NCBI GenBank assembly: GCA_023014485.1
Contig: JAJOZX010000943.1
Coordinates: 425,001-489,000, forward strand
DNA: 64,000 nucleotides
Direction: 5' to 3'
From: Bathynomus jamesi
Taxonomy: Eukaryota; Arthropoda; Malacostraca; Isopoda; Cirolanidae
Shown here: positions 1 through 12,310 of the stretch, piece after piece
How positions within the stretch are numbered: the first letter of the stretch is position 1
How the letters are laid out: the number at the start of each line of letters is the position of its first letter
Translations under genes and position numbers: made by a program
Notes under the pieces: generated by a model
Seen by the model: only the letters and a program-made list of their open reading frames with translations
Databases searched by the model: none
Told to the model about the DNA's origin: nothing

Positions 1-149
1 ACAGTTAAACAACTGATTTTTAGTGTTAAAATCTTTTTTCAAATATTTTTAATTATTAGTCACCATTTATATCATAATTTGTACTTTCATATTGGATGTG
101 GAAAAAAGAGCTTGCACCAAAATATAGGTGCATGTATATTTCTTATTCG
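1..149. other. AT-rich flank, no gene seen
   Basis: AT-rich sequence with no supported coding or RNA feature. Bases 142-149 (CTTATTCG) are the left target-site duplication of the adjacent MITE. Confidence 0.6.
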
Positions 150-351
150 GGATCAATGAAAGAAAGCCATCCCAGCCTTCTTTAGTTAGCTTTATAAGGC
201 TAACTAACGAAAATATAACGACCTAACCTAACTAATCGTCAAGGGCGTGCAGTTGACCTAACGAATGGTTAGGTTAGGTCGTGATATTTTCGTGAGTTAG
301 CCTTATAAAGCTAACTAAAGAAGGCTGGGGGTGGCTTTCTTTCATTGATCC
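150..351. mobile_element. Palindromic MITE with TTAGG-bearing core (8-bp TSD)
   Basis: A foldback element with long terminal inverted repeats that begin GGATCAATGAAAG and end in the reverse complement. It is flanked by a perfect 8-bp direct repeat, CTTATTCG (142-149 and 352-359), as expected for hAT-like transposition. The inner arms carry the module GGTTAGGTTAGG next to GATATTTTCGT, which recurs in at least five other palindromic elements of this window. There is no coding capacity, so it is non-autonomous. Confidence 0.85.
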
Positions 352-359
352 CTTATTCG

Positions 360-1429
360 ATTTTTCCTTCTAGAATATTTCCATTTCTACACAAAACTGT
401 CCAAATATTTTGACGAGATTTAGACACATTAAGAAGTGTCAGGGGTTGGACAGCTTTTTCCTCAAATTTGTCTACTCTTATACCTATACCTGTCCAAGAT
501 GAATGACAAGTTCAAAATTTGACCATCTGACAACCTTTTAGGGAACTCGACGTATTTCCTTTTCAGTGTAGGTCAAAAACAAATAAATAAATTCCTTTAA
601 TCCATATAAGACAAATGGATAAAAATATAAAATAAAAATAAAAAGAATTTGGCCATCACCAACTAACTTTACATTACAAACTATTTTATTTTCATATATT
701 TTTGATACACAAAATATAGAAATTAATTTCTACTGCCTTTATTTCTAAACATATTCCTAAACCCGCACCTATACTTATTCTTTATGCTTATATTACTACG
801 AGAATATAATCATGCATATAGTATCTAATATAAACAATATAGTAATATACGCAATGTATTAATATAAATAAGGACAACGAATTAGAAGAAAATGTTCCTT
901 TTGTGTCTTCAATAGCTCAGATACAACAGCATTAACATTCTTATCTAAAATTTAAAAAGTTTCTTTACACCCTTTAATAGAAAATTAAGCTCATGCTTAA
1001 GTATAAAGTATTTCTTAGAATTCCGAAGAAACCAGAGTGCAAAACTTTAAAGCTATTATTTCAGCTTACGTTCGTGTAGTTATAACATTTTATTTTGGTT
1101 TACACGAACAAATAAAACATCGTTTACTTCTTTATACATTTTATTACTTGATAGCTTCACTATTATAGTGAACACCTGAAAAAGTCTTTCACCATAAACT
1201 TGGATAATAACACTGGTCGACAAAATAAAAAATAAAAAATTAATAAAATAATAAATATTGGTTGCTCCTTGGTATAGCTATTGCAGATGGGTCTCTGTTC
1301 CAGTGATTTTCCAGAGTATTTAGTGCTTTTCGGTATTGTTGCAAGATATTGGACAATTTATGATAATCATCAGGTAAGAATGGTCAACAGCTGTCTCGAA
1401 TATACTAATATACTATATTTGCTTTCGGG
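360..1429. other. AT-rich intergenic DNA, no gene recognised
   Basis: About 1.1 kb with only short chance reading frames. I see no repeat structure, RNA gene or conserved coding frame here. Confidence 0.5.
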
Positions 1430-1578
1430 GTGACATTTTTTTTTAATTCTGAAGAATTAGGCCCTTTTTTATTGTTTTCAAGCAAAAGTTCATCGATTGA
1501 TGATACAGGAAACAATATTTATGACAAAAAATTAAAAGGTCATAACCCTAATACACACTTTTCTAGATCAGGTTTGTA

Positions 1579-1616
1579 CGCTGATTCCAAATCTGTTTTC
1601 GGCTTTCCTCTAGCAC
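1579..1616. repeat. Inverted-repeat partner of 7138-7175
   Basis: About 38 bp centred on CCAAATCTGTTTTCGG is nearly identical to the reverse complement of 7138-7175. The two copies bracket the Cys-rich pseudogene and could be subterminal repeats of the element that carries it. The 68-codon open frame that crosses it (1430-1636) looks like chance. Confidence 0.6.
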
Positions 1617-2401
1617 ATCAAGGTATCGAAATATGACTGGTGTTAATTTTAGCACAATTTATTATAAAAGTACAACTTTATTCATAAAAAGAACTGTACA
1701 CTAACCTAAAAACATTGCGAGTACGATTTTCTTTTGTAAACCTTGTCCGGATCGTCACGTTACAACATCCAGCAGTAGTCTGCCAGCATACTTTCATTCC
1801 AGAAACCTTGGTAGCGATTTTCCATTAACTGGATGTCTTGATGGAAGCGTTCCTCCTGTTCGTCACTCACCGCACCAAGGTTTTCGGGAAAGAAATCTAG
1901 ATGCGACTGTAAAAAATGTATTTTCAAGGACATGCGACAGCCCATTTCTTGATATGCATCGAGCCGTTTCTGAACTCCATCTTTGTATGCGGAAGACTTG
2001 TGGTTACCCAAGAAGTTTCCACAAATCCATTTGAAAGCCTGCCATGCTTTTAGTTCTAAGGCATTGAGGCTTTCTTCAAAGTTTTCATCCTGCAGAACCT
2101 CCCTGATTTGTGGCCCCACAAAGATTCCCTCCTTCAATTTCGCGGCACTGATGTTTGCAAATTTCTCAACAAGGTATTGAAATCCTCTCGAATTCGCCTT
2201 ACCCATCGCTTTCACAAAATTTTCCATTAAGCCGAGCTTAATGTGGAGAGGTGGCAGGAAGATCTTTGGATCAACTAAAGGAACACACTGGACACTAACC
2301 GTTCCTGGCTCGTATGTGTTTCTTTGATGCCAGTCACGTCTGATGTAATGATCTGCGGTAGCACGACTGTCCCATAGGCAGAGGAAACAACAGTATTTCG
2401 T

Positions 2402-5400
2402 ATAATATTATTAACATATTAGAGTACAACGTAGATGGCCTCACAAACAAAATCATGCAGCTTAGGGAATTCGTACACAAACAAAACATTTACAATTTCA
2501 CATAGCACTTACACAAGAAACAAAACTAAAACGCACACACAAAACACCCACCATCCCTGACTTCACGGCCATCCGTCAAGATCGTACTGGGGGTAACGGG
2601 GGTGGACTCATCACTTACATACGTAAAAGTATTAGTTACACTGATGCCACTCAAAACATTACAAATACAATCCAAGCAGATAACACGATAGAAATACAGG
2701 CAGTTAACATTAAAACACGCGCAAAACAACACCACACATCAACATTTACATCCCACCAGATAGTTCACCTCAGGTGCCAGCCAATTACAATCCACAGTTA
2801 CACAATCTGGCCTCTCTCACAAATGTCATCTTAGGAGGAAACTTCAACGCTAAAGACACTAGTTGGTACCTGCACAACCAAAGCAACACCAGAGGCGCCA
2901 ATATAGCCACACAATTAAACAGCCTCTTCATTCTTAACAATACAGAGGAACATACACACATACCACAGGATACTGAAACTCCTCCCCAGACATAACGTTC
3001 TGTTCCCCCTCACTAGCAACACATACACACTGGAGAACAGATAAACAACTGTCATCAGACCACCTGCCCATCATCATTACAACACTTTCTACACACTGCC
3101 CCAACAGCCTTAGGCACGCTTGCAGAAATTACAAGAAAGCTGATTGGGAACAGTTCAAAATACAGACTGAGGAACAATTCACCACATTAAACAGCACACC
3201 CATCATAAACATCAATACAACACTCAAGACATTTAATCAGCTCATCAATAATGCAAACAAATACATACCCGAGGGCAAAATTAGGAAATACAACCCAAAT
3301 TACAATAGAGAAATAGCCCACCTCATAAGGCAACGTAACAACCTCAAATATAACACAAACACCACACACAGAAGCCATAAAACAACAGAAACACAGAAAT
3401 AACACACACAAAACACAGAAATAAACAACAAACTCAAAGAAAACAAACAAACATTTAGGGAATTCACAACCCTAAAAAACTCCACAGATACATCCAGGCT
3501 ATACAAGACTATAAACAGCATTACCACTAACAGCCAATTCACACCTCACACGCGGCTATCTGTCGCAGCCAAATTAATATCCCAACACATACACAACAAA
3601 CTAACATTCCAGTTAATCACTACGCAAAGATAAGTCACTTAAACAGAGAAAACAACCAGAAATACGCAGACAGACAAACAGCCAGACACAAGAAAACCTA
3701 CAAACTCGACACGACCATTACACCCTTCAATACAGACCAGACCACCAAGATCCCAAGATCATCAAAAACATTAAGAATTCGAAGGCTACTGGACCAGACA
3801 ACATACCTAACATACACCTTAAACACTTGGGCCCACAGTGAATACTCGCTCTCACAAACATCAGCACATATTCATACCAACATTGTATTATTCCTGACAT
3901 ATGGAAACAAGGTAAAATTATTACACTACTCAAACCAAACAAAAATCCAACAGAACTAGCTTCCTATAGACACATTACTTTCCTATGCACACCTTCCAAA
4001 GTAACAGAAAGACTAATCTTACAAATCACCAACCCACACATACCACTATCGACTACTCAACATGAATTCAGACCTCACCACTCAACCACGACATTACTCA
4101 CTAACCTCACGCAGCACATCATGGATGGCACCAACTCCAGACGACCAGCTCAACGTACACTATTAGCAACAATAGACATTAGTTAAGCATTTGATGCTAT
4201 CCCACGCTTTCCTATCATAAACAAAATACTCAACGCAAACATGCGCAATAACACGAAAAGGTGGCTGAGCAACTATCTTTCAGGAAGGTACTCATATGTT
4301 ACATTTAATGGCAAGTCATCCAAAACCAAGCTTTTTCCGAACGGGGTCCCTCAAGGCTCTGTTCTCTCACCAACACTGTTCAACTTATACATGCATGACA
4401 TTCCAACACCCATAGATGACAAGCTTACCTTATCATTATATGCAGATGACATCACTAACATCCACCCACAACAACATCGACACCGCTACAAATAACCTAC
4501 AAACATACATAAACAGTATACAAGACTGGCTCACACACAATAGACTCAATCTAGCGCCCACAAAATCAGCCATCACCTTGCTTACAAGCAATACAAAAGA
4601 ACACTAGATAACTCCACAGCTTACACTAAACAACACCAACATTCCACACACTCACAGGACCAAAATACTTGGGGTCACATACAACACATCATTTTCTTTT
4701 GCAAACCACATTCAGGACATTAAAAACAAATGTACGTCAAGACTTCTTAACACTGTTAGGGTACTAACAGGCACAAACTTTAGACACCAGCAGGAGACAA
4801 CATCACTCATATACAAACAATATATTTGCTCAGTTATGGACTATGCTAGCCCATGCTGGGCACCCATTATCTCAAGCACACACATAAACACCTTACAGAC
4901 AATACAAAACAACGCACTTCATATCATTACAGGATGCACTCAAACAACACCAATAGAACACCTGCACACAGAAACGAAAATACTGAAAGTTAGGGAATAT
5001 TTAGACATGAGGGGGACACAATTCATGGCATCAGCGACAACTAACCCACAACACCCTTGCCACTACATGTACAATCATGCACCGACACCTCGCACCATTA
5101 AGGTAACACCAGAGAGACATTATAACCAAATACTCCATTCCATTCCACGCCCTACAGACATCACACAGTACAGAAAACACATACACACACACACACACAC
5201 ACACACCTAACCCACAAAGCACTGACATGACTCAGTCCGAATGCGGTCCTAGGTGCGAAGCCGCCACCCTTTAACAGGGCAGAGACCAGCCTGAGCAGAT
5301 CGGATCGAGTTAACTTTGCACGATTCCAATGTGGACATCACCCCAACTTACAGACATATAAACAAAGACTAGACAACTCCACAGACGACACCTGCCACCT

Positions 5401-5599
5401 GTGCCAGGACACACCACAAACAATTGCACACATTATGACAGACTGTACTGCTCTAGCACAACATAGAACACAAGAGAACATCACTAGTGCGCTGAACCTC
5501 TGGTCCACTCCGGAGAGGGAGATCGGTTACCTGCGTGCCGCCCGCTTGCTCGATCAGGGTAGGCTGATCGGCTAACCAACAACAACAACAACAACAACA
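2402..5599 (+). mobile_element. LINE-C, non-LTR retrotransposon (plus copy), degenerate
   Basis: A non-LTR retrotransposon in order endonuclease, reverse transcriptase and C-terminal zinc knuckle. The endonuclease remnant is at about 2415-3000 (includes NVILGGNFNAKDTSW). The RT shows [20 protein letters not shown] and YADD near 4345-4450. Downstream are a thumb-like segment (MDYASPCWAPI, 4836 onward) and a CHLCQDTPQTIAHIMTDC knuckle near 5395-5450. The 3' end is a (CAA)n tail at 5577-5599. The insertion is flanked by the 10-bp duplication AGTATTTCGT (2392-2401 and 5600-5609), inside the Cys-rich pseudogene. Several stops and frameshifts make it inactive. The knuckle after RT suggests a Jockey, I or R1-like clade; I cannot assign it more finely. 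Confidence 0.85.
5174..5208. repeat. (CA)n microsatellite in LINE-C
   Basis: An uninterrupted CA dinucleotide run inside the LINE coding region. It is also present, shorter and interrupted, in the inverted copy near 10325-10345. Confidence 0.9.
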
Positions 5600-6835
5600 A
5601 GTATTTCGTGAACCCTCCTTGCATGCCCATTAACATACCAATGACTTTGATATCACCACAGATATTCCATTGATGAGTGCTGTACTGGATTGGTTCGAGT
5701 AGTATATTCATGTTATCGTACGTCTCCTTTAGATGAACGGAGTGGGCGATCGGGATGGATGGCTTTAAGTTCCTGTTATGCAGGAAAACAGCTTTCAAGC
5801 TTCGCTGTGAGGAATCAATGAAAAGGTACCACTCAGATGGTGTGTGTACCTGTGACAAGTTTTCGAAAAGTCCATTGACATCATGGCAATAGCAGAGTGG
5901 ACCGTCTATTGTAAAGAATGTCGCCAAATCATGGTTTCGTTTAAGATAGTGACACAATCGGACGTTCTTCTCAAGTAAGTGTTTCTGCTTTTGTCTCGAG
6001 GAGAGAAGTTCTGATTTCTCTTTGGAGAAGGCTAGGTCTCTAATGAGGTCATTCAACTCGTTTTGGGTAAGCCTCTCCGACTCCGATTACTCTTCATCAG
6101 GTGTGTAGTCAAGATCGGCCGAAGGTCCCGCATCTCCGCCAATCACACCTTCATCGGATTCCCTTTCGTCTTCTAAAGAATCGAGTCCATGCTGTGGAGG
6201 TACCTGAATTCTTCACGGAGAATCCAGTTATGCTAACATTGCAAAACTAACAATCGCCATGATGGTCTCTCGGCTCCCTCCATATCATGGGTATAGCGAA
6301 CGGCATCGATTTTTCCTTTCGTTCAACCAGTCACGTAATCCATTCGAACAAGCGGTACAAATAACATGTGACGCCCACGCCTTATCTTGGTCGCCTGGTG
6401 GACAGCCGAAGTATAACCGGTAAGTTTTCTGAAGATCCATCGTGATTGTACGTCGTTGTGATTTAGTCGCGAACAAGCAGCACACGTAACAGAAATTGTC
6501 GAGGTGATTTTTACACTTTCGAGGCATGATGATCGATGAGTGGGTTGATGTATCATAAATTACCTAAAAAATTAACTGTATGAGTGGGCGACACAAAACA
6601 AAAACACAACTAGACATGTGACTGTTACGCCAAAGAATAAAAGGGTGTACATGTGCATCGTTTCCAAATTTGTGGTCAGCAAGTAGCAATTGCTCTCACC
6701 TACAATACCACAAGACAACTTGCGGAGAGCCTAAGTTGAAACGACAAAATGCCATACATGAGGTACAGAAACGGTAAAGCAAAACTCTACACCTAAGCTG
6801 CAACGACAAAATACTCCACTACATGTATAAAGGAC

Positions 6836-6848
6836 GCATATTATATAT

Positions 6849-6891
<43 letters not shown>

Positions 6892-7110
6892 TTATATATT
6901 ATATATAGTTATATGCATATTATATATATTATTATATTACTGTATATAAAGGACGCATATTATATATTGTATATATAGTATTATATATTATATTATATAT
7001 AGTTACATGCATATTATATATATATTTTATATAGTTATATGCATATTATATATATTATATATATAGTATTATATTATATATATATTATATTTACAGTATT
7101 ATATATATTA
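6836..7110. repeat. AT-rich microsatellite array
   Basis: A (TA)n core with variant units containing GTATTATATAT and TTATATGCATATTA. It is low complexity and non-coding. Confidence 0.9.
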
Positions 7111-7137
7111 TGATCGGTCTCATCTCGAAAACTAGAC

Positions 7138-7175
7138 GTGCTAGAGGAAAACCGAAAACAGATTTGGAACCAGCG
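7138..7175. repeat. Inverted-repeat partner of 1579-1616
   Basis: The reverse complement matches 1579-1616 over about 38 bp, with CCGAAAACAGATTTGG at its centre. See the entry at 1579. Confidence 0.6.
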
Positions 7176-7731
7176 TCCCAACAGCTATAGATAGACGCAT
7201 AGATGCGGCGCTTTTTAACCGACACGCAGATATACTACATACTTTAGAAGTTTAGAGCCTCAGAAAACACTTTCTCCTTCCACCACCGCAAATGTTGCAA
7301 CTTTTTACAACTTTGCTAGCATTTTCTTTTCAGTCAGCAACTGGCGAATCTGTCTGCGACTGTTCTGAAATTTAAATCTTGAAAAATAAAATTAAAATAG
7401 TGTTAATAATAATTTTCTAAATTTCATGATCTATTAATGAATTTATAATGTATACCAAAGTATTCATTTTATTGAATGAAGTAAAATTTATTTCAATTAC
7501 AAGCTCATGCTTCATATATATTTATATTTAGACATATTTATGCAATACTTAAATTTTAAAACATTTTTTATTTCTGCACTTGTAAATATTATATTTGTTC
7601 CCTCTGCTATGTATTGCTGTTTCTTCATGATCATTCTTTCAAACTCTTAATCCTTAGTTTTTCTTAGTTAAAAAAATCAGAATCATCCATCATTGCTTTC
7701 TCAGACGTTAAAAAATGTGGAGAGGACAATC
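7176..7731. other. AT-rich spacer, no gene recognised
   Basis: AT-rich sequence without a supported feature. Confidence 0.5.
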
Positions 7732-8163
7732 GAGGGGTCCCGCGTCTTAAGGTACCTAAGCGCCAAAATTAAAATTCGTCAGAAATCGCCTCTAAAGTTC
7801 AGCAATATTCTGGCAATAGTATCTCTGTTATTAATTGAGCTAGAACGTTCATTTTTGGCTAAATTAGAGTTCTAAGTATGCTAATGAAGATGTTGATGAG
7901 TTTTTGGAATAGATTTTCATATTTTATATATATTTTTTTAAATTTTTTGATTTTCTTATTATGCCGAACTTTGGATGAACTTTTGGCTGGCGATAAAGGT
8001 GGAAAAAGTAGTTCGCTTCATAAGGTTTTCAACCATACTTCTAGTTTCGTAAGGTCATTATAACCCAAACCACGCGAAGAGGAAGGGTGAGCATAGTGAT
8101 ATCCATCAAAAACACGTTTTCGCCTGTGGTGGCGCTTAGGTACCTGAAGACGCGCGACCCCTC
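7732..8163. mobile_element. Non-autonomous TIR element
   Basis: About 430 bp bounded by imperfect inverted repeats. The left end begins GAGGGGTCCCGCGTCTT followed by AGGTACCTAAGCGCCA; the right end is the matching inverted sequence ending GCGCGACCCCTC. No transposase is evident, and the short frames inside look like chance. The target-site duplication is unclear, so the superfamily is unassigned. Confidence 0.65.
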
Positions 8164-8472
8164 AATTTTGCTTTTTATGTAGTTCTGTTTCTTCACTTGT
8201 AAGAAAAAAGTTGCGCAGAGACTTTAAGAAAACTTTGGCTCGTTCAACTTATTTTGTGAATCATGTCTTACTTAAAAGTGTTTGATGTAGATATACTTAT
8301 TTTTAATTAATTAATTGTGGTATTTTGCATAATTCCTACTGGCCATGAAATCGATGTTAAAAACTTGAAGTCCGATACCTGAATGAATCGTGTGCTAAAC
8401 TCAAAAAGACGAAACTTCTAACTGACGACCAAATATGAAAATAAAAACCCACTCTAATAGACAGAGTTTATT

Positions 8473-8515
8473 TCCACAACAGTTTCGACGCCCACTGGCA
8501 TCCTCCTCGGGTGGA
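8473..8515 (-). ncRNA. Hammerhead-ribozyme-like motif (PLE-2), degenerate core
   Basis: On the minus strand: stem I UCCAC/GUGGA, core CCGAGGA where a hammerhead needs CUGANGA, stem II GAUGCC/GGCGUC with a short loop, then GAAAC, a very short stem III and a GUU cleavage-type triplet. PLE pseudo-LTRs are known to carry minimal type I hammerheads. The U-to-C change at core position 4 should weaken or abolish cleavage. Confidence 0.5.
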
Positions 8516-9636
8516 TACAGAAAAACGAATGAACCAAAACAAGAGGGAAAAACAGTCCAGAGACCGACCGTTAAGAAATTCGCACCTAGGTTAGATCCCA
8601 TTCTCCCGACACCGGAAGGGCATTTTATTACAGGGTCCGCTTATAAGTACATTCCCACAAATTAAAACTATCTTCTTGTTCTATACATACAGATTCTAAT
8701 ATTTTGGCATAATTACTGCATTTACATTTTTTTTTAACATTTATTATTATTACCTTTACCCTAATTATTAAATTATTAAATGTAATAATTATGTCAAAAG
8801 AAAAATAATAGAATCTGTGTGTATAGAAAAAGTAGATAATTTTAATTTGTGTGAAGGTATTTATAAGTTAGACCCTTTAATGAGATTCTTGGTCAAAAAA
8901 TCCCTTACGGAGTCGTGGGAACGTGTTCGAACCTAAGTGTGAATTTCTTAAAGGTCTCTGGATTGTTTCCTTACTCGCTTTTAGTAAATGTAATAATGGA
9001 AGTAATAAATGTGGAAATAAATATAAATGCAACAGATGTAATAATAAAGGTAATATTATAAATTTAATAATTAGGGTAAAGGTAATAATAATAAATGTTA
9101 AAAAAAATGTAAATGCAATAATAAATGCAGTAATTATGTCAAAATATTAGAATCTGTATGTATAGAACAAGAAGATAGTTTTAATTTGTGGGAATGTACT
9201 TATAAGCGGACCCTGTAATAAAATGCCCTTCCGGTGTCGGGAGAAGGGTATCTAACCTAGGTGCGAATTTCTCAATGGTCTCTGGATTGTTTCCTAATCG
9301 CCTTTTTCATTCGTTTTTCGGTTTATAAGTTCTGTATAATAAACAACAACGTAATAACCAATGTAATAATAAATTTATAATTTCTGTAATAAATAATTAT
9401 GCCATATTAAATGTAATAAATTTAATAATAAATGTAATAATTATGTAAAAAAAAAAAAAAAATAATAGAATCTGTATGTTTAGAACAGGAAGATAGTTTT
9501 AAAATTTGTGCGAATGTACTTAATGAAAATGCCCTTCCGGTGTAGGGAGAATGGGATCTAACCTAGGTGCGAATTTCTTAACGGTCGGTCCCTGGACTGT
9601 TTTTCCCTCTTGTTTTGGTTCATTCGTTTTTCTGTA

Positions 9637-9679
9637 TCCACTCGAGGAGGATGCCAGTGGGCGTCGAAACTGTTGTGGA
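9637..9679 (+). ncRNA. Hammerhead-ribozyme-like motif (PLE-2), degenerate core
   Basis: Same architecture as the motif at 8473-8515, on the plus strand: stem I TCCAC/GTGGA, core TCGAGGA, stem II GATGCC/GGCGTC, then GAAAC. Two core positions differ from CUGANGA, so it is probably inactive. Confidence 0.45.
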
Positions 9680-9779
9680 AATAAACTCTGTCTATTGGAG
9701 TAGGTTTTTATTTTTATATTTTGACCTTCACGTAGAAAAAAGTGTTTTTTTGCATTTATGACGACCAAATTTTCTAATC

Positions 9780-10133
9780 GCCGAGAAATTTTTCTAGAGT
9801 GAAAATTTTCTTGACAAAAATGTGGACCTACTCTAGTAAAAAAGCCGAAGTATGAAATGATCTACAGCGCCATCTAATTTAACCAAACCTAACCTCACCT
9901 AACTATACTGAATCTATTTTACAAAGACTAATATGAGAAATTTGCTAGACAGTAAAAATCCAATAAAATATTTCTCTATAACATTTCGAGAAAAATTTAG
10001 TCTAGTTTTGAAGAGCAATAATCCAGTTAATTTAGCTCTTTAGCTTTTTTAACAGATTCCTTTATTTTCATAGCTTTTGTTTTTCAAGTAAATAACAATA
10101 TCGTGGATCGAAACTCTAAGTTCTGAGTTTAAA
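9780..10133. other. No gene recognised
   Basis: AT-rich flank between the PLE-2 debris and the inverted LINE-C. Nothing supportable is present. Confidence 0.5.
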
Positions 10134-12310
10134 GTTATTGTTGTTGTTTAGCCGATCAGCCCACCCTGATCAAGCAAACCGGCGGCGCGCAGGTAACCGA
10201 TCGCCCTCTCCGGAGTGGACCAGAGGTTCAGCGCACTAGTGATGTTGTGTTGTGTTCGTTGTTGTGCTAGAGCGCACCTAGGACCGCATTCGGACCGAGT
10301 CGTATCAGTGCTTTGTGGGGTAGGTGTGTGTGTGGTGTGTGTGTGTATGTGTTTTCTGTACTGTGTGATGTGTGTGGGGCGTGGTATGGAATGGAGTATT
10401 TGGTTATAATGTCTCTCTGGTGTTACCTTAATGGTGCGAGGTGTCGGTGCATGATTGTACATGTAGTGGCAAGGGTGTTGTGGGTTAGTTGTCGCTGATG
10501 CCATGAATTGTGTCCCCCTCATGTCTAAATGTTCCCTAACTTTCAGTATTTTCGTTTCTGTGTGCAGGTGTTCTATTGGTGTTGTTTAAGTGCATCCTGT
10601 AATGATACGAAGTGCGTTGTTTTGTATTGTCTGCAAGGTGTTTATGTTTGTGTTTGAGATAATGGGTGCCCAGCATGGGCTAGCATAGTCCATAACTGAG
10701 CGAATATATTGTTTGTATATGAGTGATGTTGTTTCCTGCCGGTGTCCAAAGTTTGTGCCTGTTAGTACCCTAAGCGTGTTAAGTCTTGACGTACATTTGT
10801 TTATAATGTCCTGAATGTGGTTTGCAAAAGATAATGATGTGTTGTATGTGACCCCAAGTATTTTGGTCCTGTAAGTGTGTGGAATGTTGGTGTTGTTTAG
10901 TGTAAGCTGTGGAGTTATCTGGTGTTCTTTTGTATTGCTTGTAAGGAAGGTGATGGTTGATTTTGTGGGCACTACTTTCATTCTATTGTGTGTGAGCCAG
11001 TCTTGTATACTGTTTATTTATGTTTGAAGGTTATTTGTAGCGGTGTCGATATTGTTGTGGGTGGATGTTAGAGTGATGTAATCTGCATATGATAAGGTAA
11101 GCTTGTTATCTATGGGTGTTGGAATGTCATGCATGTATAAGTTGAAGAGTGTTGGTGAGAGAACAGAGCCTTCAGGGACTCCGTTCGGAAAAAGTTTGTT
11201 TTTGGATTACTTGCCATTAAATGTGACATGTGAGTATCTTACTGATGTTTGTGCATGTTTGTGTTGAGTATTTTGTATATGAGAGGGAGGCGTAGGATAG
11301 CATCAAATGCTTTACTAATGTCTATTGTTGCTAATAGTGTACGTTGAGCTGGTTGTCTAGAGTTGATGCCATCCATGATGTGCTGTGTGGGGTTAGTGAG
11401 TAATGTCGTGGTTGAGTGGTGAGGTCTGAATCCATGTTGAGTAGGCGATAGTGGGATGTGTGGGTTGGTGATTTGTAAGATTAGTTTGTTACTTCGGAAG
11501 GTGTACATAGTAAAGTAATGCGTCTATAGGAAGCTGGTTCTGTTGGATTTTTGTTTGGTTTGAGTAGTGTAATAATTTTACCTTGTTTCCATATGTCAGG
11601 AATAATACAATGTTGGTATGAATATGTGCTGATGTTTGTGAGAGCTAGTATTCCCTGTGGGCCCAAGTGTTTAAAGTGTATGTTAGATATGTTGTCTGGT
11701 CCAGTAGCCTTCGAATTCTTAATGTTTTTGATGATCTTGGTGGTCTGGTCTGTATTGAAGGGTGTAATGGTCGTGTCGAGTCTGTAGGTTTTCTTGTGTC
11801 TGGCTGTTTGTCTGTCTGCGTGTTCCTGTTTGTTGTCTCTCTTTAAGTGACTTATCTTTGCGTAGTGATTAACTGGAATGTTAGTTTGTTGTGTATATGT
11901 TGGGATATTATTTTGGCTGCGACAGAGCCGTGTGTGAGGTGTGAATGCCGCTGTTAGAGTGGGTAATGGTGTTTATAGTCTTGTATAGCCTGGATGTATC
12001 TGTGGAGTGGTTTAGTTTTATGAATTCCCTAAATGTTTGTTTGTTTTTCTTTGAGTTTGTTGCTTATTTCTGTGTTGAACTGTTGTATCTGCTCTTTTGT
12101 GGTTTCTATGTGTGGTGTTTGTGCGTTATGTTTGAGGTTGTTACTTTGCCTTATGAAGTGGGCTATTTCTCTAGTGTAATTTGGGTTGTATTTCCTAATG
12201 TTGCCCTCGGGTATTTGTTTGCATTATTGATGAGCTGATTAAATGTCTTGAGTGTTGTATTGATGTTTATGATGGGTACCGTTTAATGTGGTGAACTGTT
12301 CCTCAGTCTG

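Larger units (their letters stand above)
1706..6527 (-). pseudogene. Cys-rich uncharacterised protein family member, split by a LINE and broken
   Basis: Read on the minus strand, the N-terminus starts at 6527 (MPRKCKNHLDNFCYVCC...) with Cys pairs and a YFGCPPGDQDKAW motif resembling a zinc-binding module, continuing to MPFAIPMIWREPRDHH near 6250-6300. The middle (about 6056-5610) and C-terminal parts (2391-1760) encode GNFLGNHKS, CRMSLKIHFLQSHLDFFPENLG and RFHQDI motifs. The family is multicopy in arthropod and cnidarian genomes as far as I recall, and no biochemical function is known to me. The frame is interrupted by the LINE at 2402-5599 and by frameshifts at about 6060-6240. An in-frame TAA at 1760-1762 lies 18 codons before a second stop at 1706-1708. 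Without the LINE the frame would be about 520 codons. It could be transposon-derived rather than a host gene. Confidence 0.75.
8425..9740. mobile_element. PLE-2 remnants (Penelope-like) in inverted arrangement
   Basis: Both ends carry the same roughly 60-bp pseudo-LTR segment in opposite orientation (ACTCTAATAGACAGAGTTTA at the left, its inverse at the right). A parallel arrangement is seen at 43630-44820, where a GIY-YIG endonuclease remnant identifies the family as Penelope-like. Between the ends are AAT/ATG-rich simple repeats, including an inverted pair at about 8728-8785 and 9060-9130, and three related copies of a TCTAACCTAGGTGCGAATTT motif. No intact RT remains. Confidence 0.6.

Noticed and set aside
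10215..10498. Val/Cys-rich plus-strand frames near 10.3 kb, and similar ones at 3187-3542, 5031-5228 and 11551-12238
   Set aside because: Antisense shadows of the LINE-C coding region.
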